Below are positions 1 to 7,884 of a DNA stretch of 64,000 bases, in pieces. The notes under the pieces were generated by a model that was not told the DNA's origin, did no database searches, and saw only the letters and a list, made by a program, of their open reading frames with translations. The DNA is from Alloiococcus otitis ATCC 51267 (lineage in GTDB: Bacteria > Bacillota > Bacilli > Lactobacillales > Carnobacteriaceae_A), in assembly GCF_000315445.1 (NCBI RefSeq), contig NZ_JH992957.1, positions 169,047 through 233,046 of the forward strand, given 5' to 3'. A program made the position numbers and the translations under genes. Within the stretch, counting starts at the first letter, position 1. Every line of letters starts with the position of its first letter.

Positions 1-156
1 ATGTTAGAAGTTCAAGATGATGCCTATGTTCCAGCCTACAAACGCACACGGTTAACGGATCGCTTACATGATCTTTTTGGTTTTGAAACGGACCTCGAAA
101 TTCTCTCCCAAAAAGAAATGAAAAAAATTTTACGCCAATCAAAAAAAGCCAATTAG
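1..156 (+). CDS. IS1634-type transposase, C-terminal end (partial)
   Basis: The last 51 codons of a gene that enters from beyond the left edge. The ATG at position 1 is probably internal. The peptide contains YVPAYKRTRLTDRLHDLFGF followed by a Lys-rich end, which resembles the extreme C-terminus of IS1634/IS4-like transposases, where a YxPxYxRTxLTD.LHD.FGF pattern recurs. This is recognised from memory of the family, since the catalytic DDE residues lie outside the window. It is followed directly by a strong hairpin. Whether the element is complete cannot be judged here. Confidence 0.55.
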   Translation: MLEVQDDAYVPAYKRTRLTDRLHDLFGFETDLEILSQKEMKKILRQSKKAN

Positions 157-174
157 TACGTCTTTTTTTGAACC

Positions 175-228
175 ATAAAAAACCCTTCTAAAGACTGTTA
201 TATCAGCCTTCGGAAGGGTTTTGCTTTC
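175..228 (+). terminator. Terminator after the transposase fragment
   Basis: Inverted repeat AAAACCCTTC (about 179-188) with GAAGGGTTTT (about 213-222), separated by about 24 nt, just after the transposase stop. The arms carry A and T tracts, so it could stop transcription from either side. rarA ends nearby on the other strand. Confidence 0.7.
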
Positions 229-294
229 AAAAAAGTGTCAAACTCAGGATTATGGTAGCACTTACTTTTATGTGTGTCAACCATTTATATTATT

Positions 295-1563
295 TTATGA
301 GTCTTTGTCATACTTATCATATTGGTGTTTGAGGGCGGACTCAAATTTGCTATTTTCCTTGGGTTGGTAGTAACGTCTCCCTTGTAAGGCGGTAGGCAAA
401 TAGGCTTGGTCTACCCAGGCCCCAGGATAGGAGTGGGGGTAGAGGTAGTCCTTGCCCCGTCCTAATTTTTTGGCTCCAGCATAGTGGCTGTCTTTGAGGT
501 GGTCAGGGACAGACTTGTCCTTGGCTTGGTTGAGATCTTTTAGGGCAGCATTAATAGCCATGTAAGCTGAGTTGGACTTGTCTGATAGACAGAGTTCCAC
601 GATAGCATTGGCTAGAGGGATCCGAGCTTCAGGCAGGCCCAACCTTTCCCCTGCCATAACTGCTACAACCGCTCTTTGGGCTCCTGCAGGGTTTGCTAGG
701 CCAATATCTTCATAAGCTGTGACCATCAAACGTCGGCTGAGAGTCTCCAGTTCATCTGCTTCAATCAACCGGCCGGCATAGTGGAGGGCAGCATGGACAT
801 CACTACCCCGGATAGACTTTTGTAAGGCTGACATGACGTCATAGTGGGAGTCCCCATCCTTGTCATGGCTAATGGCCTTGCGCTGGGTGCATTCCTCAAC
901 AGTTGCTAGGTCAATGTGGACTCTGTCGTCTTGGTCTTTTTTGGTCGACTTGACGGCTAGTTCTAAGGCATTAAGGCTACTTCTAAGGTCGCCATTGGTA
1001 GCCTGAGCCAGGTGGTTGAGGGCTTGGTCACTGATTTCGACCTGAAAAGCGCCTAAGCCGTTCTTCTCATCATGAAGGGCCCGGTTCAAGGCTGACTTGA
1101 TATTGTCTTGACTCAAGGCCTTTAATTCAAAAATATGACACCGACTTCTGATAGCAGGGTGAATAGAGATATAGGGATTTTCAGTGGTAGCTCCGATTAA
1201 AATCACCCTGCCGCTCTCCAGGTGGGGGAGGAGGAAGTCTTGCTTGGGTTTGTCTAGGCGGTGGATTTCATCTAAGAGGAGGATGACATTGCCACTCATT
1301 TTTCCCTCTTCGACTACCACCTGTAGGTCTTTTTTAGTGTCGGTTGCCGCATTCAATTTGCGGAAGGCATGCTTGGTGGTCCCGGCGATGGCACTGGCGA
1401 TACTTGTTTTGCCGATGCCGGGTGGGCCATATAAAATCATGGACGAAAGTTGGTTGGCAACCACCATCCGCCAGATAATTTTATTTTCACCAACCAGGTG
1501 GTCTTGGCCAACAATATCTTCAATGGTATTGGGTCTCATACGGTAAGCTAAGGGTTGGTCCAT
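295..1563 (-). CDS. rarA: Replication-associated recombination protein RarA (MgsA)
   Basis: AAA+ ATPase of the RarA/MgsA/WHIP family, 422 aa, close to the usual 420-450. It acts at stalled replication forks and on single-stranded gaps, probably with SSB. The N-terminal AAA+ core shows Walker A GPPGIGKT (residues 46-53), Walker B LLLDEIH (95-101), sensor-1 GATTENP (124-130) and an arginine-finger-like IRSRC (138-142). The C-terminal half matches the tetramerisation region, including the YKYPHxYPGAWV-type ending (here YLYPHSYPGAWV). The start has a good ribosome site (AAAGGAGG on the minus strand). It is transcribed divergently from gshF. The family assignment is firm; the in vivo role is taken from relatives. 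Confidence 0.95.
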   Translation of the reverse strand: MDQPLAYRMRPNTIEDIVGQDHLVGENKIIWRMVVANQLSSMILYGPPGIGKTSIASAIAGTTKHAFRKLNAATDTKKDLQVVVEEGKMSGNVILLLDEIHRLDKPKQDFLLPHLESGRVILIGATTENPYISIHPAIRSRCHIFELKALSQDNIKSALNRALHDEKNGLGAFQVEISDQALNHLAQATNGDLRSSLNALELAVKSTKKDQDDRVHIDLATVEECTQRKAISHDKDGDSHYDVMSALQKSIRGSDVHAALHYAGRLIEADELETLSRRLMVTAYEDIGLANPAGAQRAVVAVMAGERLGLPEARIPLANAIVELCLSDKSNSAYMAINAALKDLNQAKDKSVPDHLKDSHYAGAKKLGRGKDYLYPHSYPGAWVDQAYLPTALQGRRYYQPKENSKFESALKHQYDKYDKDS

Positions 1564-1589
1564 CCTTGTCCTCCTTTAACTTTTCCACC

Positions 1590-1598
1590 AGTATAGCA
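1590..1598 (-). promoter_or_regulatory. Extended -10 promoter for rarA
   Basis: On the minus strand TGC-TATACT sits 27 bp upstream of the rarA start, with no good -35 at 17 bp. Extended -10 (TGn) promoters recur in this window. Confidence 0.5.
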
Positions 1599-1647
1599 CG
1601 AACCTGGTGAATAATCAGTTGCATACTTAGATAAAAAAGACTTGCTG

Positions 1648-1656
1648 TGGTAAAAT
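1648..1656 (+). promoter_or_regulatory. Extended -10 promoter for gshF
   Basis: TGG-TAAAAT forms an extended -10. The ATG at 1655 overlaps this -10, so it cannot be the start of a transcript made here. This supports translation from the ATG at 1688. A near-identical element (TGTGGTAAAAT) precedes the inositol phosphatase gene at 40,626. Confidence 0.5.
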
Positions 1657-1687
1657 GAAAATGCAAAAGATTGAGGATGTGAGCGGA

Positions 1688-3985
1688 ATGAATTTTAGCC
1701 AAATGATAAAGGACCAAGACTTGTTTACTGCCTTCAAGGGTCTTGGCCTAGGAATTGAAAGAGAATGTTTGCGGACTGCAAAGGACAGTCAACTGGCCCA
1801 GACCATGGCTCCTAAAGCCTTGGGGAAGAGGGCAGACCACCCTTATTTGATCACCGACTTTGGGGAAGCCCAGCCGGAGATCATTACTCCCCCAGCTTCT
1901 AGTATCAATGAGACGGTCCAATGGCTTCAAGCCTTGCATGATGTTTACCTTCGTTCCTTGGAGCATGATGAGTATTTGTGGCCCTTTAGCATGCCCAATG
2001 TCCTACCCCAAGATGATGAAATTGACATTATCCAAGTCCCTGAGCAGTTTGAATTAGACTACCGGAACTTTTTAGCTGACCAGTACGGCAAAAAGTTGCA
2101 AATGATTTCTGGCATCCACTTTAATTTTTCCTTTAGCCAGGACTTTTTAGACCGGCTCTACCAGGCCTATTCTGGTCCAGATACTTTTAAGGACTTCAGG
2201 GACGAGCTTTATCTTAAATTGACCCGGAACTTTTTACGCTACCACTGGTTGATTACCTACCTCTTTGGGGCAGCCCCTTATGCGGATGGGTCTTTCTATG
2301 AATCGACCACCCACCCCAAAGAACCACCTGCCTCTTATATGCGGAGCTTGCGGAATAGTTCATATGGCTACCACAACTTTACCAATGTCCAAGTCCCCTT
2401 GACTTCCGTTGAGGACTATGCCCACAAAATCCAAGATTTGGTTCGTGACCAAGTTATTATTGAAGAACGGGAGTTTTACGGCGATGCCCGGCTTAAGAAT
2501 AGTCAGGGGTCAAGCCAGACTTTGTTAGATGAAGGAATTGAATATGTTGAGCTTCGCTGCATCGATATCGACCCTTATGCTGAATTTGGGATCAGCCAGG
2601 ATGAGTTGGAATTTATCCACCTCTTTTTAATGGCCATGGTTTGGATCGATGAAGATGCAGATGAGGAAGCCGTTGCCAAAGGGAATGACTTGAACTCAAA
2701 CATTGCCACCCTCCATCCCCATGAAGAAATCCCAGCTGAAGCAAAAGAAGAGGGATTTCGAATTTTAGATGCCATGACCTACTTGGTTAAACATGCGGAC
2801 CTGCCCGCTAGCTACCTCAACCAGGTTGACCAAGCCAAGGCGGCCTTAAAAGACCCTAAATTGACCCTGGCTAGCCAGATCATCAAGGACCTTAAAGAAA
2901 AAGATTACCTGGATATGGGACGAGATATTGGTCAGGCTAACCTGGCCAAGGCTTGGGACAAACCTTTCTTGCTCCGGGGTTTCCACCAGATGGAGATGTC
3001 CAGTCAACTCCTTCTTTTTGATGCCATCCAGCGTGGGATTGAAGCGAGAGTTTTGGATGAAGACGACCAGTTTCTAGAATTAAACTACAAGGGCCATGTG
3101 GAATATGTCCGTAATGGTAACCAAACCAGCAAGGACAATTATATTTCCCATTGGATTATGGCCAACAAGACGGTGACTAAACTGATCTTGGCTGAGTTGG
3201 GTTACCAGGTCCCTTCCGGCAAGGAGTATAGTTCCTTGGACCTAGCCATTGCAGACTACCCGGCTTATAAAAACAAAGCCCTAGTCGTCAAGCCCAAGTC
3301 CACCAATTACGGCATAGGTATTTCTATATTTAAAAAGCCCTTCAGCCAGGAAGCCTATGAAAAAGCCTTGGCTATTGCCTTTAAAGAGGACTCATCCGTC
3401 TTAGTAGAAGACTATATTGAAGGAACAGAATACCGCTTCTTTGTTATTGACGGCAAAACTCGGTCGGTCCTCTTGCGCAAGCCGGCTAATGTTTTAGGAG
3501 ATGGCAAGCATACGATTAAGGAACTGATCCAGGCCAAGAATGACGATAAATTGCGCGGGGACAACCACCGGGCCCCGCTCACCAATATCAAAATGACTGA
3601 ACTTGAAGCCCTCATGCTGGACCAACAAGGCTATGACTTTGATTCGGTGCCTAAAGAGGGAGAAGAAGTTTATTTAAGGGAGAATTCCAATATTTCAACT
3701 GGTGGAGACTCTCTAGAGGTTAGTGACCAAGTTGATCCATCTTACAAGGCGGTGGCGGAGGCTATGGCCCAAGACCTTGAAGTGAAGGTTTCTGGCATTG
3801 ACCTTATCATACCGGATATTCACCAGGCCACAACACCTGACCAGCCAGGTTATACTATGATTGAAATGAACTTTAACCCAGCTATGAACATGCACGCTTA
3901 TGTCTATGAAGGTTTGGGTCGCCGGCTAACCCAGGACGTGTTAAACATGCTTTATCCTGAACTACCTAAGCGTCCCAACCATTAG
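1688..3985 (+). CDS. gshF: Bifunctional glutathione synthetase GshF (gamma-GCS + GS)
   Basis: Makes glutathione from Glu, Cys and Gly in one polypeptide, as in streptococci, Listeria and enterococci. It is 765 aa, close to the usual 750-760. The N-terminal part (about 1-450) is a glutamate-cysteine ligase with the LGIERE motif near residues 21-26. The C-terminal part (about 480-755) is an ATP-grasp module with KPKSTNYGIG and, near the end, the metal-binding EMNFNPAMN. I chose the ATG at 1688 because GAGG lies 11 nt upstream and the ATG at 1655 overlaps the -10. The next gene, a cysteine desulfurase, starts 21 bp downstream, so both are probably co-transcribed. That links glutathione synthesis to cysteine use. 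Confidence 0.95.
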   Translation: MNFSQMIKDQDLFTAFKGLGLGIERECLRTAKDSQLAQTMAPKALGKRADHPYLITDFGEAQPEIITPPASSINETVQWLQALHDVYLRSLEHDEYLWPFSMPNVLPQDDEIDIIQVPEQFELDYRNFLADQYGKKLQMISGIHFNFSFSQDFLDRLYQAYSGPDTFKDFRDELYLKLTRNFLRYHWLITYLFGAAPYADGSFYESTTHPKEPPASYMRSLRNSSYGYHNFTNVQVPLTSVEDYAHKIQDLVRDQVIIEEREFYGDARLKNSQGSSQTLLDEGIEYVELRCIDIDPYAEFGISQDELEFIHLFLMAMVWIDEDADEEAVAKGNDLNSNIATLHPHEEIPAEAKEEGFRILDAMTYLVKHADLPASYLNQVDQAKAALKDPKLTLASQIIKDLKEKDYLDMGRDIGQANLAKAWDKPFLLRGFHQMEMSSQLLLFDAIQRGIEARVLDEDDQFLELNYKGHVEYVRNGNQTSKDNYISHWIMANKTVTKLILAELGYQVPSGKEYSSLDLAIADYPAYKNKALVVKPKSTNYGIGISIFKKPFSQEAYEKALAIAFKEDSSVLVEDYIEGTEYRFFVIDGKTRSVLLRKPANVLGDGKHTIKELIQAKNDDKLRGDNHRAPLTNIKMTELEALMLDQQGYDFDSVPKEGEEVYLRENSNISTGGDSLEVSDQVDPSYKAVAEAMAQDLEVKVSGIDLIIPDIHQATTPDQPGYTMIEMNFNPAMNMHAYVYEGLGRRLTQDVLNMLYPELPKRPNH

Positions 3986-4006
3986 ACACTTAAAGGAGAT
4001 GTAAGT

Positions 4007-5158
4007 TTGAACCGAATTTATTTAGACCATGCAGCCACAAGTCCCGTTCATCCTGAAGTCGTGGAAACTATTTCCGATACCCTAGCCCATACTTTTGGCA
4101 ATGCTTCAAGTAGCTATCAAAGGGGCCGGGATAGTCGGGCCATCATTGACCAAGCCCGGCAAGTTTTTGCTTCAAGCTTGTCTTGCCAAGCTGACGAAAT
4201 TGTGATCACCAGTGGGGGTAGTGAGAGCAATAATACGGCTATCATAAAAACAGCCCAAGCCAATGCAGACAAGGGCAAGCATATTATTACGACAGCCATC
4301 GAACACCAGTCAGTTTTAAAACCTATGAACTACTTGGAATCACTTGGTTTTGAGGTGACCTATTTACCAGTTAACCAGGATGGGGTGGTGGACCTAGATG
4401 ACTTTGACCAAGCCTTGAGGGACGACACCATTTTGGTTTCTATTATGCATGGCAATAATCAAATTGGCTCCTTGCAACCTATCAAGGCTATCGGGGACCG
4501 CTTGGCCAACCACCAAGCCTTCTTCCACACCGATGCCGTCCAGTCTTATTGCAAGGTTCCAATTGACGTTAAGGACTTACAAGTCGACTTCCTGTCAGTT
4601 TCAGCCCACAAAATTAATGGCCCCAAAGGGATTGGTTTTTTATACCAGAGACAAGGGATTAACTTACCAAGTTTAATCTTAGGTGGAGACCAAGAAAGCA
4701 AAAGACGGGCAGGGACCGAAAATATCCCTTACATTGCAGGTTTTGCCAAGGCGGTTCAATTGCGACTGGACCACTTTGATGACTATCAAGAACTGGTTAA
4801 ATCCTTGAAGCAAAGATTTATCCAGGATTTAGACCAAGAAGGTATTGACTACACTATTAACGGGAATTTAAACCAGTCTTTAGACCACATCCTCAATGTC
4901 CACCTCAAGGGCGTTGAATCAGAAAAATTGTTAATCCAACTTGACCTAGACGGCGTCGAAACTGCTGCTGGATCAGCTTGTACGGCCGGTAACTTGACAA
5001 AAAGTCATGTCCTAGTAGCCCTCTTGGGTTCTGACCACCCTGCCTTGTCCCAAAGCCTGCGCTTTAGCTTTGGCTACGGTTTAAGTTTAGAGGACATTGA
5101 CCAGGCTGTTAGTGACCTGGCCCAGGCTATCCAAAGACTTAAAGACAATAACCACTAG
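4007..5158 (+). CDS. Cysteine desulfurase (NifS/IscS family, YrvO-like)
   Basis: PLP enzyme that removes sulfur from cysteine as an enzyme-bound persulfide. It is 383 aa. The PLP lysine is in SAHKINGPKG (Lys202), and the active cysteine is in AAGSACTAG (Cys325). The short G-SAC-TAG loop resembles Bacillus YrvO/NifS paralogues. It starts with TTG at 4007, six bases after AAAGGAGAT. The order desulfurase, DUF1831, mnmA matches the Bacillus yrvO-mnmA pairing, so the likely sulfur acceptor is MnmA (2-thiouridine at tRNA position 34). This acceptor is inferred from context. No IscU/SufU scaffold gene lies next to it. Confidence 0.92.
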   Translation: MNRIYLDHAATSPVHPEVVETISDTLAHTFGNASSSYQRGRDSRAIIDQARQVFASSLSCQADEIVITSGGSESNNTAIIKTAQANADKGKHIITTAIEHQSVLKPMNYLESLGFEVTYLPVNQDGVVDLDDFDQALRDDTILVSIMHGNNQIGSLQPIKAIGDRLANHQAFFHTDAVQSYCKVPIDVKDLQVDFLSVSAHKINGPKGIGFLYQRQGINLPSLILGGDQESKRRAGTENIPYIAGFAKAVQLRLDHFDDYQELVKSLKQRFIQDLDQEGIDYTINGNLNQSLDHILNVHLKGVESEKLLIQLDLDGVETAAGSACTAGNLTKSHVLVALLGSDHPALSQSLRFSFGYGLSLEDIDQAVSDLAQAIQRLKDNNH

Positions 5159-5167
5159 GAGGAAGAG

Positions 5168-5512
5168 ATGAAGTCAAACACTCAAAGCTTGCCAGGTGGC
5201 ACAACCCGCTACGGGATTTCCGACCAGGCTGTCCGCTATACCTTAAGGGACAATGCCTTTTCTGTTACCAAAAACGGTAACTTTCAATATGAACGTCACT
5301 TGTCCAAACAATTGATGGACAAAAGAGCACCCAGGTTAAAAATATCTGTCAGCAAGGACTTAACTGATCTGACTATATCTACGGTAGCCCCCAACGGTTT
5401 AAAGAAGATTGACCTCTACAAGAACGATCAGCGCCAGGATGCCCGGATCTTTGCCGAGCAAATCTTGGATGACTTGGTAGCCAACCGGGTCCTTGAAAAA
5501 GTAGACCCATAA
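5168..5512 (+). CDS. DUF1831 family protein
   Basis: Small soluble protein of 114 aa with no signal peptide or membrane segment. It looks like the DUF1831 family found in Lactobacillales next to cysteine desulfurase genes. The start follows AGGAGGAAGAG and lies 9 bp after the desulfurase stop, so it belongs to the same operon. No catalytic motif was recognised. Its constant position between the desulfurase and mnmA suggests an accessory role in sulfur transfer, but this rests on context only. Confidence 0.75.
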   Translation: MKSNTQSLPGGTTRYGISDQAVRYTLRDNAFSVTKNGNFQYERHLSKQLMDKRAPRLKISVSKDLTDLTISTVAPNGLKKIDLYKNDQRQDARIFAEQILDDLVANRVLEKVDP

Positions 5513-5520
5513 ATGGTTTG

Positions 5521-5556
5521 GAAGCAGGCTGAAAGGCTTGCTTCTCTTCTTTTTTG
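5521..5556 (+). terminator. Terminator after DUF1831
   Basis: GAAGCAGGC and GCTTGCTTC arms close around a short loop and are followed by TCTTCTTTTTTG. It ends the gshF-desulfurase-DUF1831 unit. The downstream mnmA promoter begins inside the 3' arm. Confidence 0.65.
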
Positions 5557-5566
5557 TTAGTATACT
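5538..5566 (+). promoter_or_regulatory. Promoter of mnmA
   Basis: TTGCTT (5538-5543), 17 bp, TATACT (5561-5566). The -35 lies in the 3' arm of the preceding terminator. This leaves a leader of about 70 nt before mnmA. Confidence 0.65.
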
Positions 5567-5621
5567 AGTCACTATTGGAAAATGATCAAACCTTCAATTT
5601 GATAGATTTTTCAAAATCTAA

Positions 5622-6770
<1,149 letters not shown>

Positions 6771-6798
6771 TGAAGTAACCATGCTTTTGAAGGGCATG

Positions 6799-6849
6799 AG
6801 GATACAGGGAAAGCTTGATTAAACCTGCCAAGCCCCCCTGTATCCTTTT
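6799..6849 (+). terminator. Terminator after mnmA
   Basis: GGATACAGGG and CCCTGTATCC form a perfect 10-bp stem with a large loop and are followed by TTTTATAT. Confidence 0.75.
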
Positions 6850-6909
6850 ATATATGAAAGTAGCGGTAAACTGACTATTTAAGACAAGAAAGGCAAAGGA
6901 CAGGGGAAA

Positions 6910-7770
6910 ATGACCTTATATGAATTAAAGAATTTTCAAATTGACCAGGCTATCCAGCTAGCCTTAAAAGAGGATATTAATTACGAAGATGTCACCAGTA
7001 ATGCCATCTACACAGAAGATAGGCTGGCCGAGATTTCACTCCTAGCCAAGGGAGAGGGGATTTTAGCCGGTTTAGCTGTCTTTAAGCGAGTCTTTCAATT
7101 GCTTGACGACCAGGTGACCTTTAAAGACTACAAGCAGGAAGGGGACTGGGTGAAAGATTCAGACCTGGTTTTGGAGGTCCAAGCCAGGGTCTCTACCCTC
7201 TTATCTGGGGAAAGGGTGGCCTTGAACTACTTGCAGCGAATGAGTGGAATAGCCACTAATGTCGCTCGGTATGTGGCAAAACTTGATGATGACTCAATTA
7301 GTGTGGTCGACACCCGTAAAACTACCCCCAATATGAGGGTTTTCGAAAAATACGCCGTCAAAGTAGGAGGTGGGTTTAACCACCGCTACAACCTGAGTGA
7401 TGGAATCTTGATTAAGGACAACCACATTGACGCCGCCGGATCAATAAAAGAAGCTGTAGCCAAAGTCAGGGACTATACCCGCTATGTCAAAAAAATCGAA
7501 GTGGAAGTCGAAAGCTTAGAAGGTGTTCAAGAGGCCTTAGAAGCCCAAGCTGATATTATTATGCTAGATAATATGGCGATCGATTCCATTCGAGAAGCCG
7601 TTAAGCTCATTGACAAGCAAGCTATTATTGAGTGTTCAGGCAATATCGACCTCAGTAATGTTAAAGACTACCAAAATCTTGGCATCGATTATTTGTCTAG
7701 CGGTGCCATGGTCTACAATGCCCCAGTTTTAGACTTATCCATGAAGAACTTGACCTACTTAAAGGACTAG
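6910..7770 (+). CDS. nadC: Quinolinate phosphoribosyltransferase (decarboxylating)
   Basis: Converts quinolinate and PRPP to nicotinate mononucleotide, the entry to NAD. It is 286 aa, the family length. Diagnostic motifs include LNYLQRMSGIAT, the DTRKTTPNMR loop that binds quinolinate and phosphate, and GGGFNHRYNLSDGILIKDNH. No nadA or nadB is nearby. The gene may therefore serve quinolinate salvage rather than de novo synthesis, unless those genes are elsewhere. It lies between the mnmA terminator and recD2 with no operon partner. Confidence 0.95.
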   Translation: MTLYELKNFQIDQAIQLALKEDINYEDVTSNAIYTEDRLAEISLLAKGEGILAGLAVFKRVFQLLDDQVTFKDYKQEGDWVKDSDLVLEVQARVSTLLSGERVALNYLQRMSGIATNVARYVAKLDDDSISVVDTRKTTPNMRVFEKYAVKVGGGFNHRYNLSDGILIKDNHIDAAGSIKEAVAKVRDYTRYVKKIEVEVESLEGVQEALEAQADIIMLDNMAIDSIREAVKLIDKQAIIECSGNIDLSNVKDYQNLGIDYLSSGAMVYNAPVLDLSMKNLTYLKD

Positions 7771-7818
7771 TTGGCTAAAAGTTTGACAAGGATTATTTTT
7801 CTTGCAGCTGGTTTTCGC

Positions 7819-7824
7819 TATAAT
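7819..7824 (+). promoter_or_regulatory. Perfect -10 hexamer upstream of recD2
   Basis: TATAAT at 7819-7824, 60 bp before the recD2 ATG. TTGACA at 7783-7788 is 30 bp away, too far for a standard pair. If used, transcription begins downstream of the earliest in-frame start, favouring the ATG at 7885. Confidence 0.35.
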
Positions 7825-7884
7825 GAAGACAGAAAAGCTTGCCAAGCAAAAAATGCCTACTTTAGCCGAAAGGAGGAGGAAGGG

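Noticed and set aside
1184-1546. A 120-codon open frame on the plus strand opposite rarA
   Set aside because: It lies fully antisense to the conserved ATPase core, has no ribosome site and resembles no family.
1655-1687. An earlier gshF start at the ATG at 1655
   Set aside because: It overlaps the probable -10 element and has no ribosome site.
7771-7884. An N-terminal extension of RecD2 starting at the TTG at 7771
   Set aside because: No ribosome site, unlike the ATG at 7885, and the added residues do not resemble RecD2.
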